NCBI GenBank assembly: GCA_015501055.1
Contig: JADNYV010000002.1
Span: 186,001-250,000, forward strand
Length of the DNA: 64,000 bases
From: Mucidula mucida
Lineage: Eukaryota; Basidiomycota; Agaricomycetes; Agaricales; Physalacriaceae
Direction: 5' to 3'
Under the pieces are notes generated by a model. That model did not search any database and had not been told where the DNA came from. It was given only the letters and a program-made list of their open reading frames with translations. Below, one piece after another: positions 11,038 to 23,101 of this stretch. Position numbers and translations under genes: made by a program. How positions within the stretch are numbered: position 1 is the first letter of the stretch; each line of letters opens with the position of its first letter.

Positions 11038-12774
11038 ATGGCTTCCCCCATCGTCTATTACGGTTCAGTAATCAATCCCAAAGATCTAGAGTCTTTCGTT
11101 GCACTGAACAGATGTCTTCTTGCTGTTGACGCCGCGGGCAACATTGATTGGCTTGTTGATGACATAGAGGAATCAATGGTTCAAGAGACCATGAGTTCAA
11201 AGGGCTATATCGATGTTGACGTTATACCTTTGAAAGACTCTCAGTTCATCATTCCCGGTTTCATCGATACTCATACAGTATGTGCTCATGTTCCGGCTCA
11301 TCAAGCTTTTGGCTGATGCGCCACGGTAGCATGCACCACAATTCGCAAACATCGGCAGGTAGTACTCGGTGGCTGCTGTTGAGGCTGTTTAGTTGATTTC
11401 TATTCGCCTATCCTAGCGGACAACAATATGAATTATTAGACTGGTTGTCCAAAGTCACCTTTCCAATGGAGGCCAAGTTCGCGGACTTAGAGTTTGCTCG
11501 TCGCGCGTATACATCGGTTGTTCGCCGTGTCCTTGACAATGGCGTAAGTCTTACTCTTGTCACCGGTGTGAGCGCTCATACACAATTGTTTAGACCACCA
11601 CATGTTGCTACTACGGAACTCTCCACTTAGAATCAACGAAGCTTCTAGCTGATATCATTCATTCCTATGGTAAGTACTATAAATTGCCTCTTTATTCCCA
11701 CCCGCTAACGTGACACTGCGTTCCAGGTCAGCGCGCTTTTGTAGGAGTACGTATGCATCCATCTTTCGCCATGCTGAACCTGTTTGATCGTCTCGCCTTA
11801 GAAATGTAACATGGACAGACATTGCCCTGACTACTACATCGAACCCTCCGCGGAAAGTTCGATACAGGCTACCGAAGCCCTCATCGCTCACATCCGTTCC
11901 CTCGCACCGGCTTCAACCGTGAATGCTCTAGTGCAACCGATTTTGACTCCTAGATTCGCAATATCATGTACTCCACCTCTTCTGACGGCCTTGGGGAAAC
12001 TGGCATCTGCTCACGCGGACGTTCGCATACAAACCCATGTATCAGAAAACGAGTCCGAGATCGCCTTCACGAAGGAGCTCTTTCCCGAGTGTTCTTCCTA
12101 CACGCATGTGTACGATTCTTTCGGCCTTCTTCGCCATAATACGATTCTAGCTCACGCTGTACATCTCGAGCCGGAAGAAATCGAACTGATATCTCAGAGA
12201 AGAGCTGGCATCAGTCATTGCCCTAATAGCAACTTCAACCTCAGCAGCGGCATCGCTCCGATCGGAGAGCTGCTCGACAAGGGTGTGAAGGTTGGTGGCA
12301 TTACCCTCAAATGCGGTGCATCAGACGCTAACAATCTATAAGGTCGGTTTAGGAACCGATGTCTCTGGAGGGTTCTCGCCGTCTATCCTTAACGCCATCC
12401 AGAATGCCAGCATCGCGTCGAAAGTACTTGCCATGCAGCATAAAGGAGCCAAAAATCTACCAGGAATTTTTGCCAATCGTCAGTTTTCCGTTGCCACCCT
12501 CTTTTATCTCGCGACTCTTGGAGGGGCGGAAGTATGCGACCTAGACCGAAGGGTAGGGTCTTTCGCAGAGGGCAAGAGCTTCGATGCACTCATCATAGAG
12601 TTGGCGGATAAGTCGGGGAACCCTGGGCTGTGGGGGTCTGCAACCGACCTCACTGGCCACAAGGGCGAGACTGCTCTCCGCGCGAAACTTGAAAGTTTCT
12701 TCTTTTGTGGAGATGATAGAAATATATCCAGCGTTTTCGTTCAAGGTCGTCTCGTCGGAGGTAAAACCTTTTAG
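11038..12774 (+). CDS. GDA1: Guanine deaminase
   Basis: An amidohydrolase that converts guanine to xanthine and ammonia in purine salvage, in the cytosol. The ATG at 11038 opens a frame containing IIPGFIDTHT, spliced to HAPQFANIGSG. This makes the zinc-binding HxH strand. Later landmarks are the NMDRHCPDYY block, QTHVSENESEI, HAVHLEPEEIE, SHCPNSNFNLSSG and KVGLGTDVSGG with the catalytic Asp. The C-terminus ends GRLVGGKTF with TAG at 12772-12774. Six short introns are used, one just before KVGLGTDVSGG. The total of about 450 residues is normal for the family. The promoter region is largely occupied by the hAT element. Confidence 0.95.
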
Positions 12775-12929
12775 ATGTGGCTCTTCCTTACTCGCTCGTT
12801 CATCGGATTTTTGCATGGGTATTAGTACATTGGCATAGCTCGTATAGTATACAGCGAGCGATGATAGAAACAATATTTGTGGCGTTACAAATATAATAGA
12901 AAGCCGGCCTTCTGATAATATAGATCGTC

Positions 12930-14312
12930 TCATTCGAAATCCCATTTGAAGCAGTCCTATGGGCAATTCAGCAGAGGTAAAAAGGTTGCAACAAAAGACA
13001 CGAACCACACAGTCTTCCTCCTCACGAGCTATGGGCACCTTTCTATCCTCTTCCCAATCTATTCCTGCCTCCAGTACTTTCAAGATAACGTTCTTGATCA
13101 CATGGTATCGGATATCTACTCTCCAGCCCAGCCGATTCACTGTATCAAACACAATACTCTTTCCGAGATGACAGTGCGTTTCGAGGGCGTAGCCGGCTTG
13201 AGCACAGGGCGACGCAAAACCTGTACAGGTACCTTGCGGGATGGGATCACTGTTATGATAGACGTGGGTGATGGGGACGGGGAAGGACGTCGATGAACTA
13301 CCAGGCAAGGGAGGAGGCATTGGGAGATGGAGTCGTTCTGCGGCTAAGCGTTCACCAGGAGACTCGAATGCGACGGCCGGAAGGCCGAAGGTAGATCCAA
13401 GTAGACTTGCTAATGCACCACCAAGAGAGTGACCAACAAGCCATATATCTGAGGAAGGATAAAGGAACATGAGGTCGTTCACTAAACTCTGGTCGAGTGT
13501 GAGAAGTAGCAAAGTCGATGTTTATGAGACCCTCACCACGCCGATAGAATAGAACATGCTGTCTTCAATTAATGCATCGGAAACGCAAGAGTCATCACAA
13601 CGCCAGTTACTCCTATAGCATTTACAGACTGTGCGAAAGACCCAAGAGAAGTCGACATGTGCGCAACAGCACGAAAATAATCTAATCGTGGTGTCAGCAA
13701 GATCTAAGGTAATTAAGGAATTCACGAACAGATTATCATTAAATTTATCCTTCTTGGACGTACTGCCTTGAACTGTTGTTCCTTTGATAGCGAGCACAAC
13801 AGTAGAGTTATCCGATGATATGAAGACATGGCCTCTGAAGCCATCCTTGGCGTCCTCCCATCCGTACGGAAAGCTCTAGGGCGATCGTCACTTACAGTAT
13901 TGTACGAAGAATGTGGAATATTTACAGTATTCCAAGAGACATCAAGATCATACCAGTTCTTCTGTCCTGGAAGTGCGTAGGCATTGGCACTCATTCTAGC
14001 GAGCTGAGAAAGTGTGTGTATATCCTGTACATTGGGGCCAAGGACTTCGACAGGATCCCAGTCCACGCGCTGTGATTCACCATGTCGTGCAGATCGCATC
14101 CTGGCGCTATGATAGTCCGATAGAGATCTCGGTCGGTACACAGTAGTGGCCTGCGCCTTGAGCGTCATGTTGGGGATGTCCACAGTATTGGACAACGGTG
14201 ATCCCTGCATATCATGGTATCGGGAAAATTCAACAATTCTCTGAGATGTCGGCGGGCTGGAGGAGGCCCCAGTGAGGAGCAGGCTTGCCAGCAGTACCGC
14301 CTGCTTGAACAT
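12930..14312 (-). CDS. ATG15: Autophagic/vacuolar class 3 lipase
   Basis: The N-terminus from the ATG at 14312 (MFKQAVLLASLLLTGASS) is a signal peptide or anchor, as expected for the vacuole-targeted phospholipase that lyses autophagic bodies. After SFPYGWEDAKDGFRGHVF and VVLAIKGTT come a Cys-rich segment (SCCCAHVDFSWV, CKCYRSNWRCDDSC) and the nucleophile elbow DIWLVGHSLGGALASLLG. The conserved VPITHVYHNSDPIPQGTC-G block and GYALETHCHLGKSIVFDT follow. The last intron joins EEEDC to DCFKWDFE at a stop at 12930-12932. An in-frame ATG 57 bases further upstream would lengthen the N-terminus; the nearer ATG gives the cleaner signal sequence. The gene is divergent from ATM1. Confidence 0.93.
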
Positions 14313-14520
14313 GACAAGAAGACATAAAGGTGTTGCCGGGGGTACCGATCCGGTCTTAATCAGGCCCACGGCTATCAGATAAGATTGGTTATATGGCGCT
14401 TGAATTGCGCCAAAACTGATGACTGTACTCAGCGGCGGGAATCAAACGCATCCTTGACTTCAACGACATTGTCGGTATCGTGCTCAGTGGCCAGCTCGTC
14501 CTGCAGAGCCTCCAGCGGGA
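14313..14520. promoter_or_regulatory. Divergent promoter of ATG15 and ATM1
   Basis: 208 bp lie between the two start codons, so both genes must share control sequence here. No TATA box is evident. Confidence 0.5.
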
Positions 14521-16950
14521 ATGTGGTTATCTGCGAGTCGTCTTGCTGTGTCGACGGCACGTTTTTCAGTCGCGTGCACACCACGGCCGCGATTCCGCCT
14601 TTCGAACCATCGTGCAATAGTGCAGCAATGGAGAACATTGCAATCCGTGGCGAACCAGAAACCGGAGCCCAAGGCAAAACCCAAACCTGCGGAAGTGGAG
14701 CCTACTGTTGCGGAACAACGACGGACCGATTGGGGCATCGTGAAGCGGTTAATGGAGAATGTGTGGCCAAAAGATGACTGGAAAACGCGCGGAACTGTTG
14801 TTTTAGGATTCGGTCTCCTGATATCTGGCAAGGTCGGCTCTTCGTACACTTTCGTTTCAGTTCGCGTTGACCTTTGCCCCGAAGCTTTTAAACGTGCAAG
14901 TTCCCCTCATCTTCAAGGGCGTCGTCGACTCTCTTAACTTGGATATAACGGCTTCGTCAACAGTCTGGACGGTAGCGGGATCTTTGATCCTTGGATGTAT
15001 GTGTCATCTTTTCTGTGCAAGGAAACGCGTCCAATCATCTTTGTCCTTAGATGGCGCCGCGAGGATAGGCTCTACTATCTTTGGAGAAATGCTCAACGCT
15101 GTCTTTGCCAATATCGGCCAACGCGCCATTCGCAAAGTTGCACGGGAGACGTTCAATCAGTTGCTCAACATGAACCTACAGTTCCACCTCTCGCGACAAA
15201 CAGGGGGGCTAACCCGCGCCATTGACCGTGGTACAAAGTAAGTAGACTTCCATACTCTTTCTAGCCACGACTTAACCGTCATCAATAGAGGGATATCTTT
15301 CATACTTCAAGCTGTCCTCTTCCGAATACTCCCCACAGCTCTCGAGATCTCGCTTGTATGCGGTATATTGACTTACAAGTTTGGTTGGGATTTCGCGGCT
15401 ATCACTGTAGGAACCTTAGCCGCGTATACTTGGTTTACTGTAAGAACAACGTCCTGGAGGTTCGTTTACGCACTCTCACATTTTTTCGACTCGTTTCACC
15501 TATGTTTCTAGAACCCGCTTTCGGCGCGAGGCCAACAAAGCAGATAACGCGGCCGCTACGGTCGCCGTTGACTCTTTGATCAACTTCGAGGCCGTCAAGG
15601 TATGTTGCATTCCCAATCTCATAGATGCAGCACTGACTCCTTTAGTCAGCATTTCAACAACGAGCAGTATGAAGTTTCTCAGTACGACAAACATCTCAAA
15701 GATTATGAGAAGTCATCCGCGAAAATCACAACGTCTCTTGCCTTCCTCAATTCCGGACAAAATGTCATTTTCTCCAGCGCGCTGACCATGACCATGTTCA
15801 TGGCTGCCCAGGGGGTGATCAATGGTAAGTTACGCCGTTCGTTATTTACTCATGGTTCAACAATATCTGTAGGAACTATGACTGTCGGTGACCTGGTCAT
15901 GGTCAATCAACTCATCTTTCAACTTTCACTCCCACTGAACTTCCTCGGAACAATATATCGAGAAATGCGCCAGAACCTTTTAGACATGGAAGTCCTCTTC
16001 AAACTCCGTGAACAAAATCCACCTCCAGAGGACAGCGCCGGCGCCCTTCCTCTGACTTTCAAAGGCGGCTCAATCCGCTTTGAGAATGTCAATTTTGGCT
16101 ACCACCCCGACCGTCCCATATTTCGCGATCTCTCTTTCACAGTTCCAGCCGGCAAGAAGATAGCTATCGTCGGACCCTCCGGATGCGGCAAGTCGACTGT
16201 CTTCAGACTGTTATTTAGATTCTACGATCTGAACTCGGGAAAAATCTTCATTGACGGCCAGGAGATTCGAGATATACAGCTGGAAAGCCTGCGTAGTAAC
16301 ATCGGAGTTGTGCCACAAGACACTCCCTTATTCCATGCAGACATCATGCACAATGTCCGGTATGGTAGACTGAGTGCGACGGACGAGGAGGTGATTCAAG
16401 CTACCACCAAGGCGAATGTCCATAAGACAATCATTGGACTGCCTGAGGGATACAAGACGAAAGTGGGTGAGCGAGGGCTAATGATCAGTGGAGGGGAAAA
16501 GCAGAGATTGGCTGTTGCCAGAGTGTTACTCAAGGATCCACCGATTCTCTTTTTCGACGAGGCGGTAAGGGTCTTCCCTTTGTTTTGTAAGATCGCTTCA
16601 CTAATAGTTTCTAGACTTCAGCCCTAGACGCACATACAGAGTTCGAGCTAATGCGGAATATCAACACCTCGTTGTTGGATAAAGGCAGAACGAGTATCTT
16701 TATCGCCCATCGGTTGCGGACAGTGATTGAAGCAGGTAGGCTAGAATGCCCTCGAATTTCACTTGTATTAACTGTTTCTCTAGACTTGATCATTGTCTTG
16801 AAAGATGGCAGTGTTGCAGAACAAGGAACTCACGATGAATTGCTACGAAGGGGAGGGATATATTATAGCATGTGGCAGCAACAGGCAGCTGCAGATATTT
16901 TAGGAGACATCGAGGAGGTTCAAGAAGAGGAAGAGGCGCGGTTGAGGTAG
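14521..16950 (+). CDS. ATM1: Mitochondrial iron-sulfur cluster ABC half-transporter
   Basis: The ATG at 14521 starts a Ser/Arg-rich presequence without acidic residues ([19 protein letters not shown]), typical of mitochondrial import. A six-helix transmembrane region follows, with [21 protein letters not shown] and [10 protein letters not shown], the conserved glutathione-site stretch. The ATPase has Walker [10 protein letters not shown], a [10 protein letters not shown]-loop, signature [13 protein letters not shown], Walker B ILFFDEA and H-loop IAHRL. Atm1 exports a glutathione-linked sulfur or Fe-S precursor from the matrix for cytosolic Fe-S assembly. The stop is at 16948-16950. Introns interrupt both the membrane and ATPase parts, one directly between DEA and the TSALD segment. 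Confidence 0.96.
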
Positions 16951-17091
16951 TTTGGGTTTAGACTATCTCAGCATATGTTTCGGACTATTCAGCACTACCA
17001 CTACTCATGTAACGTACATTGTAAATATTGTATAATCACCGAAGATCTCGATTCAGAACGGGATCTCTGAGCCCCAGAACCTTAGGACGAT

Positions 17092-17298
17092 TCAGGAAGG
17101 GGTGGCGCTGATCCACGTCGCAACATCAGGTTGTTTCTCTACACCGACGTTAACGTTCTCCCTTGACGTGTGCTCCTTCTTGACTTTCAGGGCCTGGCGA
17201 ATACGGGTATATAGCCCGTACTCATCGGGACCCATGACACAAACTAGAACGCGCAATATGGGAACGAAGCAAGGACGGTTAGGCAATAAAATTGCCAT
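17092..17298 (-). CDS. Possible small protein, unknown
   Basis: An ATG at 17298 opens 68 codons (starts MAILLPNRPCFVPILRV, ends PDVATWISATPS). The N-terminal half is hydrophobic and the rest is charged. A TATATA stretch lies near 17355, suitably upstream. No homologue is recognised, and random open frames of this size are common here, so this is only a candidate. Confidence 0.2.
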   Translation of the reverse strand: MAILLPNRPCFVPILRVLVCVMGPDEYGLYTRIRQALKVKKEHTSRENVNVGVEKQPDVATWISATPS

Positions 17299-17440
17299 AA
17301 TATGCCCTGTTCGCAATATTCTAGTCTTCGATGCAGTCACACCGCGAGCTACACTATATATCGTCGCTGATTCGCGTTTTCGCGGTCAATAGCAGAATCA
17401 TGTGGCCAAGGCCATCAGCGAGCATCGGCGTTAGGTGGCG

Positions 17441-17461
17441 TCTCTATAAGAGGCTGATATT
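17441..17461 (+). promoter_or_regulatory. Core promoter block shared by the two GMC genes (copy A)
   Basis: A 21-bp block beginning TCTCTATAAGAGGCTG ends 27 bases before the ATG. 19 of 21 bases match the block before gene B at 20606-20626. The TATAAG part may be the TATA element. Confidence 0.5.
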
Positions 17462-17488
17462 CGCTGTGAGTTTTCTTGGCACTCCAAA

Positions 17489-19704
17489 ATGACACTTCTC
17501 CTCATCTCAATCGGTTTCCTACTCGTGAATGCAGGATTTGCATTAGTCTACGAAGCGTTTGGAGAACTTCCTAATCAGACCTATGACTTCGTGATTGTTG
17601 GAGGTAAGCGCTTTCACTTGTGCAAGTCACTAGCGTTAAAGTCTGTGCGCTGCAAGGAGGAACGGCGGGAAATGTTCTGGCGAACCGACTTACGGAGGAT
17701 CCGGATGCCAGCGTCCTCGTTCTTGAGGCAGCAGGCTCGTACGTGACGATGGCCTTTGCCGTAAAGTGCATTTATACTGAAATCCCATAGAAATGAAGGT
17801 GTACTTCTCTCCGAAGTGCCTTGGTTCTGTACACAACTCCCCGGCTCGGTGTATGATTGGAATTTTACGACAATAGGACAGCCTGGTTTAAATGGACGCT
17901 CCATACCGTACCCCAGAGGGTATCTGCTTGGCGGCAGCAGCTCTATCAGTAAGCACTATTGCTTCTTCACGACGTTGACTGCTGCTTAACATAATGTTTA
18001 CATAGACTTCATGTTCTACACGCGTGGTTCGGAGGATGATTACGACCGTTTCGCGCGTACCACTGGCGATGACGGGTGGTCGTGGAATGAGATGCTTCCG
18101 TATTTTTTCAAGGTACTAGGACCGCCTACTTTCATCCATTCATTGACACGATGATCATTAGAACGAACAATTCGTGCCGCCAGCTGATGGGCATAATACG
18201 TCAGGCCAATTCAATCCTACTATCCACGGCTTCAGTGGTATAAATTCTGTTAGTCTACCAGGTTATCCGCGTGGTAGCGATGTCAAGGTACTGCAAGCCC
18301 TCGATGAACTAGCTGAGGAGTACCCTTTTGAGCTGGATTACAACAATGGAAATCCGAATGGCATAGGTAGACCGTTCTCCTCCTGTTGATCTCCTTGATT
18401 CGCTCAAGGCACCTGCAGGATGGGTCCAATCAACGGTAGGTAACGGGACCAGAAGTAGCTCAGCCACATCATATCTCGGTCCCAAAATGAATCGGCCAAA
18501 TTTGGATGTCCTCCTCCATGCGTATGTTACGCGTATATTGCTCCAGGACTCTGAAGGCTCAGAGCCACATTTCAATACTGTGGAGTTCATGCACGGCTCT
18601 GATGGCGGTAAATCTGTACTCTTCTAGAGCTAAAATCATTCCTGACTTCAAGATTAGCCATCCATACCATCACGACGAATCGCGAAATCATTCTCTCAGC
18701 CGGCGCGATCGGTACCCCGCACATTCTTCTGAACTCTGGCATAGGAGACTCAGAGAGTCTGAGTGCCATTGGAGTCAAATCGACACTGCATTTGCCTAGC
18801 GTTGGCCAAAATGTTACCGACCATCCCCGTTGGGCTTTATTGTGGTCCATAAGTGACAATAACACGTTTGAAAGTGTATACTGGAGGAATGCTACCTTCC
18901 AGCAAGAATCGTTGACAGAGTGGCGAGAATCACGCACCGGGTTCTTGTCGTCTCCTCCTGCCACTCAGGTCGGTTTTCTTCGATTCTCTGAGGAGGAGGT
19001 AACGTGGGATGACCGGTGCGCCGGACAAGGGACGCCTCAATACGAGCTGATATTTACTGTAAGTCCGATGACTGGTTTACATGATTTTTTTTGAAGACCT
19101 TTGTAACAGAATGGAAGGCAACTTCCTCCCATCCCGGCGACTGGCGACACTTTCAGCATCGCGCTCGTCGTTCTTTGTCCATTGTCAAGTATGTGTTAAC
19201 GTCCTCCTCTATTTGTTCGAACTGATGTAACATCCTGCAGGAGGTAATATTACTATCAATACTACGGACTTCCTCGCGCCACCGGTCATCAATCCCAACC
19301 TTCTTTCCGACCCGCAGGATGTCGCGATCATGACAGCTATAGCAGCAAAAGCTCAGCGCTTTGTCACCGCTTCGACGTGGAAAGACTACATCCTGAGTCC
19401 TTTAACTAATGTTACGGACGACAATATCCGTAACGGTACCTCGACTATCTATCACCCCGTCGGTTCCGCCAGCATGTCTCCCGTCGGCGCAGACTGGGGC
19501 GTTGTTGATCCGAACCTGCTGCTCAAAGGCGCCAGGGGCGTGAGGATTGTAGACGCAAGCGTTTTGGTAATCTTACCAACACTTTCTCTCACACATTACT
19601 CATTATATCCTTAGCCATTCATTCCTTCCGCACATACGCAGGTGCCGGTGTATGCGTTCGCTGAAAGAGCAGCAGATCTTATAAAGGAAGCATGGAAATA
19701 CTAG
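17489..19704 (+). CDS. GMC oxidoreductase, aryl-alcohol-oxidase type (copy A)
   Basis: A secreted FAD enzyme of the glucose-methanol-choline family. The ATG at 17489 begins a signal peptide (MTLLLISIGFLLVNAGFAL), then YDFVIVGG spliced to GTAGNVLANRLTEDP, the dinucleotide-binding fold. PYPRGYLLGGSSSINFMFYTRG is the GMC signature. Further blocks are DDGWSWNEMLPYF, EIILSAGAIGTPHILLNSGIG and, at the active site, IYHPVGSASMSPVGADWGVVD with the catalytic His. The C-terminal PFIPSAHTQVPVYAFAERAADLI holds the second His. These features fit aryl-alcohol oxidases, which supply hydrogen peroxide during lignin decay. The stop is at 19702-19704. Many N-glycosylation sequons are present. It is a tandem duplicate of the next gene. 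Confidence 0.95.
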
Positions 19705-20653
19705 ACAGGTGGACTAACATATAAGCAGTCTTGTTGGCTGTTTTCTACATACATCAGCTTTTCCATCTCCTAGCGGAAGTGTGCACCAACTTGAAACCCT
19801 ATGGTGACTGCCCAGGTAATGGCCAAATAATCTTTCTATCTCTGTGCGATCGCACTAAATACTCTGAGAAAAGAGCGTGCAGTGTATATCAAGTTATCCG
19901 GGAGAGATTGAAGGAAACGAAGCACTGTCAATGTGCCTGTCGTTACTGAAGATTTCTCGACTTATGCAGCGCCACTACGTACTACCCACAGTGTATGTGA
20001 TATTCTAGACGCCTTGTTGTAAGTTGTGCAATCGAACAGTACCTCCTGAGCCCAAAGCGGCATAACTTTGAGGACTATGCGGCAGACGGTGGCGTTCAAG
20101 ATGGCCCTCCGCCAGTTCCGTTTATGGTAACAATAACCCACGAGCCGACGTGTTGTTTCAGGTTTTGTTCATTTGGACCGGCGGCTATCACCTTGTAATC
20201 TTCTTGACACCAATTCTCCTGCTTCTCGACTGTGCGCAAAATAGGCTTTGGCGAATATAGTTGTCCCAGTGCCACCCGCACCCATCATTCCTAGAACGGC
20301 GAATGGCAAGCACGACCAGAAGTATGCAACTTGGCTTTTTTTTCCTCGAGTTTTCGCCTTCTCTGAACTTGATACTGCTTTCCTGATCGTGATACGACGG
20401 GACGCACAACTTGAGCTTCCCCAAATGCCAGAAACTGTCGTCAACATGTTCGATTCTATATAGGGGAGACCAGTCCAATTGCACAATTGCAAGTAGCGGT
20501 ATTACCAACCTCAACAGCTTCATCATATGGAAACGGTCTGGATACCTTCGATTTTCCAATCCTAGTACAGGAGGCGACCACCGGCGTTACTTAACTTCGG
20601 AGGCCTCTCTACAAGAGGCTGACATTTCCTCTGAGTCGCCCTAGCTCGGGACG
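19705..20653. other. Spacer between the two GMC genes
   Basis: No firm gene is seen. A minus-strand open frame at 20169-20492 contains LGMMGAGGTGTTIFAKAYF, which resembles a degenerate P-loop (the invariant Lys is lost, GTGTT in place of GKTT). It is not supported by downstream nucleotide-binding motifs. The right end holds the gene B promoter block at 20606-20626. Confidence 0.45.
20606..20626 (+). promoter_or_regulatory. Core promoter block shared by the two GMC genes (copy B)
   Basis: A 21-bp block beginning TCTCTACAAGAGGCTG ends 27 bases before the ATG, as in copy A. The TATAAG of copy A reads TACAAG here. Confidence 0.5.
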
Positions 20654-22891
20654 ATGCTTCCCCTCATCACACTCGGTTTCCTGCTCGTGGAGACGGCCTT
20701 TGGGCTGATCTACGAGACCATCGAAGATCTTCCTAGTCATACCTACGACTTTGTGGTGGTTGGAGGTGCGCGCCTCCATTTCGTATATGCTAACCGCTCT
20801 CAATGATGTATACTGGCAGGCGGGACTGCAGGCAATGTTATCGCGAACCGACTTACAGAGGATCCCGCCGTCACAGTCCTCGTTCTTGAGGCAGCAGGAT
20901 CGTACGTCATCACCACATATCAAGTGGGCGTGCAAGGACTGAAATCTCGCACAGCAACGAAGGCGTGATTCTTTCAGAAGTACCGTTCTTCTGTGTGCAG
21001 CTCATAGGCACGGCTTACGATTGGAATTTTACGACGACGGTACAACCTGGATTGAATGGACGAGCCATATCTTATCCCAGAGGGTACATGCTTGGCGGCA
21101 GCAGTTCCACCAGTGGGTTCCATCGCAATCGACGTGCTATGTATGAGTGGTAACATTCTGTGTCCATCAGATTTCATGGTCTACACGCGCGGCTCAGCGG
21201 ACGATTACAACCGTTATGCTGAGATTACTGGTGATGACGGTTGGTCATGGAACGAGATGCTTCCATACATCCTCAAGGTAGTTACTCGTATCCGTCTGCT
21301 TTCGAAGCCACTGACACTTTAATCATCAGAACGAACAATTTGTGGCGCCGTCTGACGGTCACGACACTACCGGCGAATTCGATCCTGCGTTTCACAGCTT
21401 CACTGGCGTGAACTCTGTCAGTTTACCAGGCTACGCTCATGGTAGCGACGAGAAGGTACTGCAAGCCGTTGATGAACTGGCTGAGGAGTATCCATATGAT
21501 TTGGATTACAACGATGGGAAACCGAATGGCATAGGTAAGCTATTGCTTCATAATCGGTGTCCTCAGCTTGCTCAATGGGCTCATATCTCCAGGGTGGCTG
21601 CAGTCGACGGTAGGCAACGGGACCAGAAGCAGCTCAGCCACCTCATACCTAGGTCCTGAATACACATGTCGCCCGAACTTGCACGTCCTGCTACACTCCT
21701 ACGTTACCCGTATACTGCCCAAGGATTCAGACGACTCGGAGTTGTACTTCGATACTGTGGAATTCACGCACGGCTCCGATGGTGGTACGTGCATTAAGGT
21801 GACCCGGATATGAGATCTCACAGTGACATTCAGCTACCCACACTTTGACGCCGACTCGCGAAATCGTTCTTTCAGCGGGCGCGATCGGCACACCTCACAT
21901 TCTACTGAACTCTGGGATCGGAGACTCGGACACTCTCAGCGCCATTGGGATCGAATCGACGTTGCACCTGCCTAGCGTTGGCCAAAATCTTACTGAACAT
22001 CCTCGCTTCACTTTGGAGTGGTCCATTAGCGACAATAACACGTTCGAGAGCGTATACTGGCGAAATGCCACCTTCCAGCAGGAAGCAATGTCGGAGTGGG
22101 AGGAATCGCGCACCGGTTTCTTATCAACCGCCCCGTATTCTCAGGTCGGCTTTCTTCGGTTCCCTGAAGAGGAAGTAACATGGAATGATATCTGTGCTGG
22201 GCAAGATACTCCTCAATACGAGCTGATCTTTGGTGTAAGTCATAGAGCCTTCTTCCATGCAATCTTTTCTTATATTGATTTTCACCAGAATGGACTACTA
22301 GCTCCTCCCATACCGGCAACTGGTGACACCTTTAACATTGGGGTCGTCGCTCTGTGCCCATTATCTAGTACGTCCTAAATCGTCATGCTTTCCTCTCGAT
22401 TCAGACTAAAGTCCTATTGTCAAGGGGGCAACATTTCTATCAATTCGACAGACTTCCTCGCGCCCCCACTCATTAACCCCAACCTTCTCTTCGACCCACA
22501 GGACGTCGCGATCATGAAATCCGGTGCAGAGCATGCCCAGCAGTTTGTCACTGCTTCATCGTGGGACGGCTACATCCTCAGTCCCTTGACGAACGTAACA
22601 GAAGATACCCTTCGTGATGGTGCTTTGATTACTTTCCACCCCGTCAGCACTGCGAGTATGTCTCCTGTAGGCGCAGACTGGGGCGTCGTCAATCCGGACC
22701 TGCTCCTGAAAGGCGCGAAGGGCGTGAGGATTGTCGATGCCAGTGTTCTGGTAAGTTTGCCGATTTCAATCACGTCCGGGTACTTACGATACCGCCAGCC
22801 CTTCGTCCCCGCCGCGCATACACAGGCGCCCGTATATGCTTTTGCCGAAAGAGCGGCAGATTTGATTAAGCAAGCTTGGACTCTTGCATAA
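20654..22891 (+). CDS. GMC oxidoreductase, aryl-alcohol-oxidase type (copy B)
   Basis: Tandem paralogue of copy A with the same exon plan. The signal peptide starts MLPLITLGFLLVETAFG, followed by YDFVVVGG-GTAGNVIANRLTEDP (FAD fold). SYPRGYMLGGSSSTS and FMVYTRGSADDYNRYAEITG form the GMC block. EIVLSAGAIGTPHILLNSGIG follows, then FHPVSTASMSPVGADWGVVN with the active-site His and PFVPAAHTQAPVYAFAERAADLIKQAW with the second His. The stop is at 22889-22891. The active-site approach differs from copy A (FHPVST versus YHPVGS), so substrate range may have shifted. It is probably secreted and glycosylated. Confidence 0.95.
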
Positions 22892-23101
22892 AGAAGGAAC
22901 AGCTATTAATCTTTTTACCATCTTATAACAATGATATACCCATCGTTCAGATCCTTTCGACATGTCGTACACACACTTGTTTTCCCTGTTCAAACTGCAA
23001 ACTGAATACAACAAAAGTATCTGTCACTTTTACTTTTGATCAAGCAAGTTGAGTGAGAGATAATTACAAACACTACTCATATATAGCTCGTCATCCACTA
23101 C

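Larger units (their letters stand above)
16951..17488. other. Intergenic region upstream of GMC gene A
   Basis: This holds the 3' flank of ATM1 and the promoter of the first GMC gene. The block at 17441-17461 (TCTCTATAAGAGGCTGATAT onward) is shared with the second GMC gene at the same distance from the ATG. A 68-codon minus-strand open frame is listed separately. Confidence 0.5.
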
